A stretch of 64,000 bases of DNA, taken from assembly GCA_029262375.1 (NCBI GenBank), contig JAJCZM010000038.1:119308-183307 (forward strand). The letters run 5' to 3'. Every line of letters starts with the position of its first letter. The stretch's first letter is position 1. The translations under genes and the position numbers were made by a program. A model generated the notes under the pieces. That model made no database searches and had not been told where the DNA came from. It saw only the letters and a list, made by a program, of their open reading frames with translations. This document shows, in pieces, positions 33,178 through 41,891 of this stretch. Source of the stretch: Deltaproteobacteria bacterium (GTDB lineage: Bacteria; Desulfobacterota; Binatia; UBA1149; SPBQ01).

Positions 33178-35892
33178 ATGTCTGACACGCTGAAAACCCG
33201 ACTCGCTCGAATCATCGCCGTCACCGCTCTCGCGGGAACGATCCCACTAACGGCATGGGCGGTGAGCACTCCCGACGAAATCTGTCCTCCCGCGGAAGAT
33301 CCTTGCATCGTCGACAGCACTGTCGTGGTCGATGACGGATCGGTTCTCGACTTCGGGCTGCGCGCTGTCCACATCGTGAGCGGCGGCCAGATCGACATCG
33401 GCCCCGGCTCCGTGACGATTCGGTGCGGAGAATTCTCGGCCGCCGGCGGGACGCAACCCGGGGTCATCGCACGAGGTCTTACGGGCGGCGGCACCGTAGA
33501 CGGCGGTTTCCTTTCGATCGAAGCACGCAGCAGTTGCACGCTCGACTCCAACAGGCTGTGCCTCACAAGCACCAACTGTAACTTCGGTACCTGCAGCGCA
33601 AAGATCTGTAGCGGCGACCCGACACGCCAATGTACGAACGACGGTTCCTGCGATGTCGGCATCTGCACCGGCGCCTTCGTCTGCAGCGCCTCGCCCAGCA
33701 CCGGCTGCGCAACCAATGCCGACTGCCAGCTCGGGACCTGCAGCGCGACCGCGTGCTCTCTAAATCGCGCAGAGCAGTGTTCAATCGATAGTGACTGCTT
33801 CTTCGGTGAATGTTCGGGCGGGAGTAGCGGGACGATCTTCGTGGGACGCAACATTCGCGCCGAGGGTAACAGCGCCGGCGACATCACGCTGCGTGGCGCG
33901 TCCGACATTACGGTATCGGGCGTCATCACTGCCGATGCAACGAACATCGAAAATGACGGCGGTACCGTTGAACTTCTTTCTGGCACCGGCGCAGTGCACA
34001 TTAACTCGAACGTGAAGGCGACCGGCGGAGGTCGTGGATCGGGCGGCGAGATCTGCGTCAGCGCCGCGACGGTGATCGATGCCGAGGCCGAAATCGACAT
34101 GGATGGCGGCGATTTCGACGGCGGTTTCATCGAACTCGATGCCACCGGCGACATCAACATCGCCAAGACCCTCGGGGCCAGCTCCAACAACGGCGAAGGT
34201 TTCGGCGGTGAGATTACCGCTTTCGCGGGCGGAGACATCAACTTCACCGGGCCTGCAACCCACCGCACCAACGGTCATACGTCGGTTGAGAACTTCGGCG
34301 GCGACGGCGGTGCACAGGACTACACCGCAGACGGAGACATCAACATTCCATCCAATGTCGCGTTCGAATCGGAAGGCGCGCAACCCGACGGCTTTGGTGA
34401 CACGCTCGCGTTCACGACCGGCGGCACGATTACCATAGCGGGTGACGCGCGTGCGCGAGCCAACGGTGCCAGCGGCGGCGGGGGCTCCATCGAGTTCTTC
34501 TCCGACGGCCCGATCCACGTGCAATCGACTTCAAAACTCGATGCTTCCGGCGGCGCTTCGGGCGGAGGCGAAGTCGAACTGTTTGGCAGTGACGACGTAA
34601 CCATTGCCGGAGATCTGGAATCGAGCGCCACCAACGGTGGCACCGGCGGTGGGATTTTCGTTGACGCCTTCAACGATTTCACATTGACCGGCACCCTGCT
34701 CGTCAACGGCCAACCGCTCGATCAAAACGGTTCGATCGATGTTTCGAGTTGCCGAACCGTCATCGCCAGCACTGGGATCGTAGACAACCGAGGCGAACTG
34801 GGCTCGAACTCGTTGGAAGGCGGCGACGTACTAACCGTGTCTTCGGGCGGCAAAGTACTGGCCGACGCGACTGGAACGAACACGTTCATTCATCGAACGC
34901 TTGAGCCACCGCCCGTCATCAACGGAACCGTGACCCCCTCGCCCATCGTGATCACCACCGATCGAGCCGGCGGATGCGTCACCTGCGGCAACGGCTCCAT
35001 TCAAGTGCTCGAGACGTGCGACGACGGCAACCTGGTGGGCGGAGACGGCTGCAGCGCCAGCTGCCAGGATGAAGCCTGCATCGCCCAGACGGCGCCTCCC
35101 GGCTACCCGCAGCGCCCGCTGTGCGACGACGGCAACGAATGCACCGCAGATAGCTGCGATGCCAGCAACTGTACACACATACTCGACAACAGCGTCTGCG
35201 ATGACGGCCTCGCTTGCACACTCGACGCTTGCGACGAGAGCGGGGACTGCGCGAACACGCCGAACAACGCAGCTTGTGACGACGGCAATCCGTGCACGAC
35301 CGACACCTGCAATCCGACGTTCGGATGCAACTCGGTGTTCAACTTCGATCCCTGTGACGACGGGCTCAACTGTACCATCAACGACACCTGCGCCGTGGGC
35401 GTCTGTCGCGGCATTCCCGATTGCGATGCGGGTGTCTTCTGCGACCCGATCAGCGATTCGTGCGGTGGAACGACAACGACGACCATTGCGCCGACGACCA
35501 CGACGACAACGACCACGACCACGACGACGTCAACGAGTACAACGACGACAAGCATGACGACAAGCACAACCCTCGCGGGCGGCGCGATCTGCGGAGACAC
35601 CGTCACGCAGTCACCCGAGACCTGCGACGACGGCGACCAAGCGTGGACGGCCGGTGAGTATTGCAACGCGACGTGCGATCTCGTTTCGTGTGGCGACACG
35701 GACGACAGTGGCGCGATCACCGCCCCCGACGCACTGTTCGCACTACGCTCGGCCGTCGGACTCGGAAGCTGCCATCTGTGCATCTGCGACGTAGACGGCA
35801 ACGGCAACACGACGGCCGGCGATGCACTACGACTCCTGCAGGTCGCGGTCGGCATAACGTCGGGCGTCTCTTGCCCGGCGTGCCCTAACTAG
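33178..35892 (+). CDS. Large secreted beta-helix/adhesin-like protein with Cys-rich repeats, Thr linker and dockerin-like C-terminus
   Basis: The ATG at 33178 gives 904 residues with a signal peptide (RLARIIAVTALAGTIPLTAWA). Residues about 110-215 hold four NxDC..GxC Cys modules. Residues about 220-590 are a Gly/Asp-rich beta-solenoid with GDINI, GGGEVELFGS and GGSIEFFS coils. Then come a DUF4215-type module (CGNGSIQVLETCDDGNLVGGDGC), several CDDGNxCTxDxC modules, a Thr/Ser linker (about 765-798) and a C-terminal pair of dockerin-like repeats (ITAPDALFALRSAVG, TTAGDALRLLQVAVG) with CDVDGNGN Ca-binding loops. It looks like a surface adhesin or structural protein. It is operonic with the preceding beta-helix gene and closed by a strong hairpin. 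Confidence 0.87.
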   Translation: MSDTLKTRLARIIAVTALAGTIPLTAWAVSTPDEICPPAEDPCIVDSTVVVDDGSVLDFGLRAVHIVSGGQIDIGPGSVTIRCGEFSAAGGTQPGVIARGLTGGGTVDGGFLSIEARSSCTLDSNRLCLTSTNCNFGTCSAKICSGDPTRQCTNDGSCDVGICTGAFVCSASPSTGCATNADCQLGTCSATACSLNRAEQCSIDSDCFFGECSGGSSGTIFVGRNIRAEGNSAGDITLRGASDITVSGVITADATNIENDGGTVELLSGTGAVHINSNVKATGGGRGSGGEICVSAATVIDAEAEIDMDGGDFDGGFIELDATGDINIAKTLGASSNNGEGFGGEITAFAGGDINFTGPATHRTNGHTSVENFGGDGGAQDYTADGDINIPSNVAFESEGAQPDGFGDTLAFTTGGTITIAGDARARANGASGGGGSIEFFSDGPIHVQSTSKLDASGGASGGGEVELFGSDDVTIAGDLESSATNGGTGGGIFVDAFNDFTLTGTLLVNGQPLDQNGSIDVSSCRTVIASTGIVDNRGELGSNSLEGGDVLTVSSGGKVLADATGTNTFIHRTLEPPPVINGTVTPSPIVITTDRAGGCVTCGNGSIQVLETCDDGNLVGGDGCSASCQDEACIAQTAPPGYPQRPLCDDGNECTADSCDASNCTHILDNSVCDDGLACTLDACDESGDCANTPNNAACDDGNPCTTDTCNPTFGCNSVFNFDPCDDGLNCTINDTCAVGVCRGIPDCDAGVFCDPISDSCGGTTTTTIAPTTTTTTTTTTTTSTSTTTTSMTTSTTLAGGAICGDTVTQSPETCDDGDQAWTAGEYCNATCDLVSCGDTDDSGAITAPDALFALRSAVGLGSCHLCICDVDGNGNTTAGDALRLLQVAVGITSGVSCPACPN
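35470..35571 (+). repeat. Thr/Ser-codon linker repeat
   Basis: About 34 codons, nearly all ACG, ACC or ACA with a few AGC/AGT and one ATT-GCG-CCG interruption, encode the Thr-rich linker of the adhesin-like protein. Confidence 0.9.
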
Positions 35893-35920
35893 CTAGCTAG
35901 CTAGCTAACTAGCGAACTAG
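35889..35920 (+). repeat. CTAG tetranucleotide array at a gene end
   Basis: Four adjacent CTAG units at 35889-35904 are followed by two more at 35909 and 35917. The first contains the stop codon of the upstream gene, and the array puts stop codons into several frames immediately afterwards. Confidence 0.9.
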
Positions 35921-35928
35921 GAAGACGA

Positions 35929-35960
35929 GGTGGCAATCGCACTTGTATGCGATTGCCACC
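35929..35960. terminator. Perfect 13-bp hairpin between convergent genes
   Basis: GGTGGCAATCGCA and TGCGATTGCCACC form a perfect 13-bp stem with a 6-base loop between the plus-strand adhesin gene and the minus-strand gene ending at 35970. No T-run follows on either strand, but position and symmetry fit a bidirectional terminator. Confidence 0.75.
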
Positions 35961-35969
35961 CGAGCCCCA

Positions 35970-36920
35970 CTAAAGCATCGGCGAATCCGTCAATTTCGTT
36001 GAGTCCGGACGGTCCGGGAGTTCAACGCATCGGTCCCCCTCTAGTTGTCGCTGCTCCCAACCGCGCGCGCCGCGCAGCACGCGAGAATCCGCGCTGTAGT
36101 ACTTGAACCAAGGGATACCCGCTTCGCGGTACTGTTCTTGCGTGGCGGGGCGCGTGGGCGGACAACGCCCGGTGATTTTCAGATAGTCGCGTGTGTTCGC
36201 GATGTGTAGTGTGCACTCGACGGCGTGTTCGAGATCCCAAGCATCGAGGCCATAGGTGTCGTCGTAGATCTCCTGCTCCATGAGGCCACCCGGTGCGAGG
36301 CCCATCGATTCGCTCGGACTCGCCATCACGCACATCTCTAGATCGGGAAGCTCCAGTTCGATGCGCTCCAGTTCTTCGTACTTTTCACGTTTCATGGGGT
36401 AGGCGGTGAAACGGATACCGCCTCGTTCCGACTCGACCGTGAGCGGCTCTGCGCCGGTGTCGCGCTCGGTGAGCGCCGTCGCGACGAACTGGCGAATATA
36501 ACCGCGGTGAACGCAGTAACCGTCCAACCAAGGCTGGTTCGGTAAAACGACGTAGTCCTGTTCCGCGCGTGACAATCCGCGAACGACTTCACTCCCCGTC
36601 ACCGCGTTCAGTTCTCCGGCCGCGATCTTCAGCGCAAACGGGTAACGCGACGCGCTGCGATAACCGCCGAACGACATCCACATCGCTTCCGATTGATACA
36701 TCGGAAGAAAGACTCCGGGATCGACGCGCCACGCCTTCGGCGCACGGTCCGCATAATCGACCGTGAACTGAAGGGGGTACTCACCGAGGCCGGCCGGCAG
36801 TGGGTATGCTTCGTTGTCTTCGGGGATGCGCAAGGTGCGCTGAAACGCGACGTCGCAAACGGCATCTTCGTGCACTTCGGGGCAACTCAGGCGTAGGGAA
36901 TCGTGACGAAGCTCGATCAC
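35970..36920 (-). CDS. Conserved hypothetical protein
   Basis: The start is a GTG at 36920 with GGAGG at 36926-36930, giving 316 residues without signal or membrane segment. Notable segments are PLPAGLGEYPLQFTVDY, MWMSFGGYRSASRYPFALKI, AGELNAVTGSEVV, QDYVVLPNQPWLDGYCV and IRQFVATALTERDTGAEPL. The pattern of a YPFA.KI strand, NAVTG and QDY(V/L)V.P.QPWLDG recalls an uncharacterised bacterial family that I know only as hypothetical. Mixed alpha/beta composition suggests a soluble cytoplasmic protein. It is convergent with the adhesin operon and has no same-strand partner. Confidence 0.8.
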   Translation of the reverse strand: MIELRHDSLRLSCPEVHEDAVCDVAFQRTLRIPEDNEAYPLPAGLGEYPLQFTVDYADRAPKAWRVDPGVFLPMYQSEAMWMSFGGYRSASRYPFALKIAAGELNAVTGSEVVRGLSRAEQDYVVLPNQPWLDGYCVHRGYIRQFVATALTERDTGAEPLTVESERGGIRFTAYPMKREKYEELERIELELPDLEMCVMASPSESMGLAPGGLMEQEIYDDTYGLDAWDLEHAVECTLHIANTRDYLKITGRCPPTRPATQEQYREAGIPWFKYYSADSRVLRGARGWEQRQLEGDRCVELPDRPDSTKLTDSPML

Positions 36921-37144
36921 TTTCTCCTCCAGTAGAAGCGAATGCGGCTCCTCTCGTCGCGCGCGCGGTCGGCAACGACATCGATCGCTGTGGCCATGGC
37001 CGGGCCGCTGCTGATCGATCGGATGACGAGATCGAGGCAGTGTGCGTGGACATCACCATGGACGCCCGCAACGGATCGTGTGGGTTCGGCGAACGGGGAC
37101 TGCTCTTGTCTTGGTGTCATGCAGCGCAGCATGCGCCCGCGGGT

Positions 37145-37161
37145 GGGTCAGAATTGGACCC
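37145..37161. promoter_or_regulatory. GGGTC-type inverted repeat, related to the one at 39148
   Basis: GGGTCAGAATTGGACCC has arms GGGTC/GACCC and is preceded by GGT, like the palindrome at 39148-39164 (shared GGTGGGTCAGAA...ACCC). It lies in the 270-base gap between the gene starting at 36920 and the small gene at 37191, about 350 bases past the end of the nuclease-like gene. It could be an operator or a REP-like element. Confidence 0.4.
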
Positions 37162-37190
37162 TGCCGTGAAAAAGGCGAAAATAGTGCCCC

Positions 37191-37472
37191 ATGAGCGCAA
37201 GACTCCCAAGACTCCCAAGACTTCTGGGATTGGCAATATCCGGACTACTCGGAGTGACCGTAATGGCCATGCCGAGCGCGACCTACCCTGACTCCGAAAA
37301 GCTCCCGGCTCGCGCGAACAGGGAGTGCAAGGCGCTTCGCGAGAGCGGCAGCCGCGACGGGATCTGGCTGGGCTACCGCAAAGGCCGCACTCACCTCTTC
37401 CGCTGCCAGCCGCAGGGAAGAGCCGTGCCTACGACCAAATGGCAACGGAAGAAACGCGGGCCTTCGCTCTAG
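37191..37472 (+). CDS. Small putative exported basic protein
   Basis: The 93-residue frame starts at an ATG. It has a signal-like hydrophobic stretch (LLGLAISGLLGVTVMAM, residues about 11-27) followed by a basic, Cys-containing region (RANRECKALRESGSRDG, RTHLFRCQPQG). Two Cys in a short exported peptide would fit one disulfide. The N-terminal codons include a 9-bp tandem repeat (RLPRLPRL). I recognise no family, and coding status rests on the signal peptide alone. Confidence 0.45.
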   Translation: MSARLPRLPRLLGLAISGLLGVTVMAMPSATYPDSEKLPARANRECKALRESGSRDGIWLGYRKGRTHLFRCQPQGRAVPTTKWQRKKRGPSL

Positions 37473-37492
37473 AGTCACGGTAGAGTCGTAGA

Positions 37493-39049
37493 CTAGAGAC
37501 TCTCTTTGATCGCCTCGATCTGTTCTTCGAGGCGACTGACCTCGCGGCGCAGCGACTTCTTGCCGATGCGAACCTGGTCGCGGATCTTGTCGCTCCCTTT
37601 GGCGATGCTGTCGGCGTGGCCGTCGATGGCATCGAGTCGTTCGATCTCTTTCGCCACACTCGCAACCGAGCGATCGATTTGCTCGAAGTCGATTTCGCTA
37701 CGATCGGGAGCGTCGTTGCCGGCGCGTACTACGAGTGCACGCGCAAGCGAGTAGCCTAGACGCAGCAGCAGATCTCCGGTTGCGGCGTCGCGATCCCAGA
37801 TGACGACGACGACGTCGCCGTGACGCGTGATCGGATCAAGACCTTCCGATTCGCTACGCGCCGAGAACACGAACAAACCGACGCTTGCGTCGCGATTGCG
37901 ACGCGCCTCATCCATCTCGTCGAGTGCCGCTTTCAAACTATAGGCGGCCGACTGTTTGGCTTCGACTACGATCCTGGCACCGGCCATCGCAGCATCTGAG
38001 CCAAGCGTCATGACGAAATCGCCTTTCTTGCAGTTCTTGATGGTTCCGGTCGTCGAACCGGTTGGCTCGCAGATGTCCGCTAGCCTGGATGCTTCATCGC
38101 ACAGTACTTGGCCAACGGCCTCTTCGAACTCTAGGCCGTGAATTGTCGAGCGGTCCGCTTCGGCCTTCTTCGCCGTCAGTGTCGTCAGTTCGCGGATCAC
38201 CGCCGTTTCGAAATCACTCTGCTTTTTCTGCTGTTTTTCGAGCAACTCAACGATTTCTCCGCGCAGCCGAGACAGCGAGGAATCTTTCTCGTCGAGCGTC
38301 AGGTTCGACTGGATCTGCTTGTTGGTCGTCTCGACCATCCGCTTCATGCGCGAGAGTGCGGATTCGTCGTTGTCGAGACTGAACTCTTTCACGACGTCGT
38401 CGATACTCTCGGCCAGATCCTTACGCAGTTCGCCGTTCTTCGTGGTCAGTTGGTGGAGCATGCGCGACAGCGCCGAATCGGGCTCGTCGAGTGAGAACTG
38501 ATCCACGATGCGCTGGCGATGTGTGCCGAGCGACTCATCGACCATGGTCACGAGATGCGCGACGATCCCGTCTTTCGCCTGCGGATCGAGCTTGGCCCAC
38601 AGCGGGCTGTCTTCGCCGACCAGAGACGCGAGGCGGCGCGAGAGGTGCGAGTCTTCGCCGGTGAGTTTGTCGGCAATAATGTTCTCGAGTTCGCCGTCGC
38701 GCTTGACCAGGCGCTCGACACGCTCGTTGAACTTCCCGTCGTTCGGGTTGAAGTACTCACCGAGCGTTTTGCCGAGATGTTCCTGAACTCCCTCGGAATG
38801 CTGGCTCATGACCGCACGCACACCATCCACGATGCGCTCGCCCTCACGCTTGATCGCACCCGTATCGACCTCGCCGCGCGCGGTGCGCAGCGCGAGCACG
38901 CCGAGACGCAACGCCGCCAACGCATAGTCTTCGTAATCGCCGGCATCGGCATGGCGGCGCAATTCGGCCACGGTCTCGGGATCGGTGACTTCCAGATCCA
39001 GATGAAACGAATCGCGGATCTTCTCGGCCAAACTGTTGCTGATGCTCAT
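37493..39049 (-). CDS. Protein with DxxLSR repeats and PD-(D/E)XK-like nuclease core
   Basis: The ATG at 39049 has GGAG seven bases upstream and gives 518 residues. Residues 1-300 are helical with at least four copies of a unit like LDexDSaLSRml (near 133, 187, 224 and 251), and charged coiled-coil stretches around 260-300 and 480-518. Residues about 305-430 resemble a restriction-endonuclease fold: LEFEEAVG, then GDFVMTL with Asp344, then IVVEAKQS with Glu363 and Lys365, giving an E...D...ExK layout as in DUF2130-like proteins. It is divergent from a WYL regulator across 226 bases that hold a perfect palindrome. A DNA- or RNA-cutting, defence-type role is inferred; no family name can be given with confidence. 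Confidence 0.75.
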   Translation of the reverse strand: MSISNSLAEKIRDSFHLDLEVTDPETVAELRRHADAGDYEDYALAALRLGVLALRTARGEVDTGAIKREGERIVDGVRAVMSQHSEGVQEHLGKTLGEYFNPNDGKFNERVERLVKRDGELENIIADKLTGEDSHLSRRLASLVGEDSPLWAKLDPQAKDGIVAHLVTMVDESLGTHRQRIVDQFSLDEPDSALSRMLHQLTTKNGELRKDLAESIDDVVKEFSLDNDESALSRMKRMVETTNKQIQSNLTLDEKDSSLSRLRGEIVELLEKQQKKQSDFETAVIRELTTLTAKKAEADRSTIHGLEFEEAVGQVLCDEASRLADICEPTGSTTGTIKNCKKGDFVMTLGSDAAMAGARIVVEAKQSAAYSLKAALDEMDEARRNRDASVGLFVFSARSESEGLDPITRHGDVVVVIWDRDAATGDLLLRLGYSLARALVVRAGNDAPDRSEIDFEQIDRSVASVAKEIERLDAIDGHADSIAKGSDKIRDQVRIGKKSLRREVSRLEEQIEAIKESL

Positions 39050-39147
39050 GCTGTCGCTCCTCACCGCCCTCAAGTGTGGGCCGGACACAGCGGCGCGACT
39101 AGCGCCATGCGCACCGACCCGGCAGATATAGAGAGTGGCCGGTCGGT

Positions 39148-39164
39148 GGGTCAGAACCTGACCC
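39148..39164. promoter_or_regulatory. Palindrome GGGTCAG-N3-CTGACCC between divergent genes
   Basis: Two perfect 7-base arms with AAC between lie 99 bases upstream of the nuclease-like gene and 112 bases upstream of the WYL regulator gene. Location and symmetry suit a dimeric repressor, most simply the WYL protein. A related copy is at 37145-37161. Confidence 0.55.
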
Positions 39165-39275
39165 GGCGAACCGTCGTTTTCGGGGAAAGATCTCGATTTT
39201 TCGACGAGTTAGGGGGAAAACAGGGCGAAGGTCCCACTACAGGGGCCAGTTCCCTGCCGACCGAACGTAAGGACG

Positions 39276-40277
39276 ATGAAGAGTAGCAAGCGCCACGAAA
39301 CCGTTACCAAGCTGCATCAGCTGCTGACGCGGCGAAATCAGCGCCCCCTACCGCTGGCGCGTATTTGTGAGGAACTCGAGTGCTCACCGAGCACCACCAA
39401 GCGAGCGATTCGCGATCTGCGTGACCGCTACGCGCATCCGTTGATCTACGACCAGGAGTTCGCCGGCTACCGCTATGACGGAGATGTCGGAGAAGGCGCG
39501 AGCATGGAACTGCCCGGGCTATGGTTCACAGAGCCTGAGCTATTCGCTCTTCTGACGGTTCGAAAACTGATCGGCGACATTGAGCCCGGCCTATTCGAAA
39601 ATGAGATCGCCCCACTCGGTCGCCGCGTCGAAGCGCTACTGGCTGAAGCCGGCGCCGACACCCGCGAGGTCGATCGACGCATTCGCATCACCAGCATCGG
39701 AAGGCGCACCGTCGAAGACCGCGTGTTTCGTTGCGTGGCAGACGCGGTGCTTCAACGACTGCGGCTGCGCTTTGTCTACCGCACGCGTAGCCGGCCGGAC
39801 GCGCGCGAAGCTGACCGCTACGTCTCTGCGCAACGCATGGTCTACTACCGCAACAATTGGTACGTCGATGCCTACGACCACGATCGTAAGGACCTGCGGA
39901 TTTTTGCGATCGATGAGATCCGCGATCCGTCCATTCTCGACGAACCCACGCACGATGTGCCCGACGAAGAACTGGACGCGCGCGTTACCGGCGGCTACGG
40001 AATCTTCGGTGGCGAGGCGACACAGACAGCAGTACTACGCTTCTCGGCCGCGCGTGCGATGTGGGTGTCGAAAGAACAGTGGCACGCGAACCAAGAAGGC
40101 CGTTGGCTCGACGATGGCAGCTACGAGCTGCGTGTCCCCTACTCGCGCGAGGAAGAACTCGTGATGGACGTATTGCGCCATGGCGCGGAGGTCGAGGTCG
40201 TGGAGCCGACGAAACTACGCAAAGCCGTTGAACGCACTCTGTTGGCGGCCGCCGATCGATATCGTGAGACGCCGTAA
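39276..40277 (+). CDS. WYL-domain transcriptional regulator (HTH_11-WYL)
   Basis: The 333-residue protein starts at an ATG. It has an N-terminal winged helix (ETVTKLHQLLTRRNQRPL, LECSPSTTKRAIRDLRDRY), a WYL domain (LRLRFVYRTRSRPDAREADRYVSAQRMVYYRNNWYVDAYDHDRKDLRIFAIDEI in outline, with Y-R and the NWYVDAY core near 190-205) and a WCX C-terminal extension (RVPYSREEELVMDVLRHGAEVEVVEP). WYL regulators of this layout (including CapW and BrxR) repress defence islands and respond to nucleic-acid-like ligands. It is divergent from the nuclease-like gene, which is probably its target. Confidence 0.92.
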   Translation: MKSSKRHETVTKLHQLLTRRNQRPLPLARICEELECSPSTTKRAIRDLRDRYAHPLIYDQEFAGYRYDGDVGEGASMELPGLWFTEPELFALLTVRKLIGDIEPGLFENEIAPLGRRVEALLAEAGADTREVDRRIRITSIGRRTVEDRVFRCVADAVLQRLRLRFVYRTRSRPDAREADRYVSAQRMVYYRNNWYVDAYDHDRKDLRIFAIDEIRDPSILDEPTHDVPDEELDARVTGGYGIFGGEATQTAVLRFSAARAMWVSKEQWHANQEGRWLDDGSYELRVPYSREEELVMDVLRHGAEVEVVEPTKLRKAVERTLLAAADRYRETP

Positions 40278-40316
40278 CAACGCCGCTGCCCACTGAGAAA
40301 ATCGACTACGCGCGAC

Positions 40317-41711
40317 TCAAACGTCGGGGTGTCGTTCGTGCCACGGCGTTGCACGCTCATACACATGGCCGGCGCGACACAGAAGCTCTTCCTCAAAATG
40401 ACGGCCGACGAGCTGCAAACTCACGGGCATACCGTCGTCGGTCTTTCCGCACGGAAGCGAGATCGTCGGACTTCCCGAGACGTCGTAGGGCGAAGTGAAC
40501 GGAAGTACCGCACTCACGAACTCCAAGTCCTGCCAATCCGGGATGCGCGCCGGCACGGGGACACCAAGCGTCGGGCACAACAGAAGGTCGATGCCGCTAA
40601 ACATCGCGGAGATCTTCCCCGCGAAATCGCGTTTCGTGTCGAACGCGCGAGCAAGATCGACCCCGGTGACGCTTAGCCCGTAGTCGAGCAGTTCAGCCAA
40701 CGCCGGCCCGTACTCGTCGCGGCGCCCGGGGAAGAACTCGGCGTGCGCGACCAATGCATCGGTCGCGCAAATGGTCATCCACGGGCCGATGATCTCGTCG
40801 GGAGACGCAACTTTCGTGCTCACGATCTCGGCGCCGGCGGCCGAGAGTACCTGCGAACATGCCAGTACTTGATCAGCGATCGATGCATCCGAAACCGAGC
40901 GAACGTAATCCTCATCCACGCCGACACGAATACCATCGAGACGGACATTGCTATCTAGCGCGGCCGCGTAGTCGGGAACGGCGGATTGATCCGCCGATGG
41001 ATCGCGCGGGTCGGCGCCTGCGATCGCGCGTAGCATGTTCGCGGCGTCGCGAACGCTGCGACACATGGGGCCCACGTGATCGAGCGACATGCTCAGCGGA
41101 AACACGCCCGCACGCGATACGCGCCCGTAGGTGGGCTTGATCCCCACGAGCCCGTTGGCAGCCGACGGGAAACGAATCGAACCCCCCGTGTCGGTTCCGA
41201 GTGCGCCGAAACAAAAACCGGCCGCGACGGCGACGCCCGAGCCGCTAGAGGAAATTCCCGTCCAGCGCTCTCGATTCCACGGATTGTAAGGCGGCGTAAC
41301 TTTCGGGTGATGGCTCGTATAGGCGCCCTCCGTCATCTGCAACGTTCCAACGATGACGGCGCCGGCCGCGCGCAGCCGCTCGACCACCGTAGAGTCTGAG
41401 GTGGCAATGCGGTCGCGCAGTACCGTCGTGCCGGCAGCCGTCGCATAGCCGCTCACCTCGCAGAGATCTTTGACCGCAATGGGAATGCCGTGCAGCGGTC
41501 CGCGATCGTGCCCGCCACGCAGCTCCGCCTCCGCTCGCTCGGCATCAGCGAGCGCGACGTCTCCGAAGCGTCGCGCGAATGCGCAAAGGGACGGGTCGAG
41601 TTGCTCGATGCGATCGAGTACGGCCTGCGTTGCAATGCGCGAGCTGCACGACCCCTCGCGATAAGCTCGGGCGAGACGTTCAGCAGTCATCCAGTGTATG
41701 GGCAAGTTCAT
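40317..41711 (-). CDS. Amidase signature family hydrolase
   Basis: Started at the ATG at 41711 (GGAGG upstream) the protein has 464 residues, normal for the family. The Ser-cisSer-Lys triad is visible: Lys in GIPIAVKDL, the cis-Ser in ISSSGSGVAVAAG, and the nucleophile Ser in GTDTGGSIRFP. The C-terminus has DVSGSPTISLPCG and VSLQLVGRHFEE, both typical. It hydrolyses amide bonds of small molecules or is GatA-like. No GatB or GatC is nearby and the LMTEGAY-type substrate loop differs from GatA, so a catabolic amidase is more likely. It is followed on the minus strand by the end of the WYL gene on the opposite strand. Confidence 0.93.
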   Translation of the reverse strand: MNLPIHWMTAERLARAYREGSCSSRIATQAVLDRIEQLDPSLCAFARRFGDVALADAERAEAELRGGHDRGPLHGIPIAVKDLCEVSGYATAAGTTVLRDRIATSDSTVVERLRAAGAVIVGTLQMTEGAYTSHHPKVTPPYNPWNRERWTGISSSGSGVAVAAGFCFGALGTDTGGSIRFPSAANGLVGIKPTYGRVSRAGVFPLSMSLDHVGPMCRSVRDAANMLRAIAGADPRDPSADQSAVPDYAAALDSNVRLDGIRVGVDEDYVRSVSDASIADQVLACSQVLSAAGAEIVSTKVASPDEIIGPWMTICATDALVAHAEFFPGRRDEYGPALAELLDYGLSVTGVDLARAFDTKRDFAGKISAMFSGIDLLLCPTLGVPVPARIPDWQDLEFVSAVLPFTSPYDVSGSPTISLPCGKTDDGMPVSLQLVGRHFEEELLCRAGHVYERATPWHERHPDV

Positions 41712-41891
41712 GGGTCCTCCCGCGGCGTCATGCACCTCTATACCCGAGATCAGAGACACGGAAACATCGAGTAGTGAGACGCGAGAGGCGCCGTCGAGCG
41801 TTGCGCTGCTCGGGAAATCCAACGCCGGTGGGCGAAAACACTCACCTTAACCATCTAGACGACCTCCCTTATCCATCCCATACTCACGAGC

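Noticed and set aside
32868..34524. Minus-strand frames of 467 and 247 codons opposite the adhesin-like gene
   Set aside because: Shadow frames of a Gly/Asp-rich repeat gene; they lack recognisable domains and cross the boundary of two real genes.
36917..37132. 71-codon minus-strand frame whose TGA overlaps the GTG start of the hypothetical gene at 36920
   Set aside because: The GTGA overlap is suggestive of coupling, but the peptide has no recognisable pattern or good ribosome site and may be chance.
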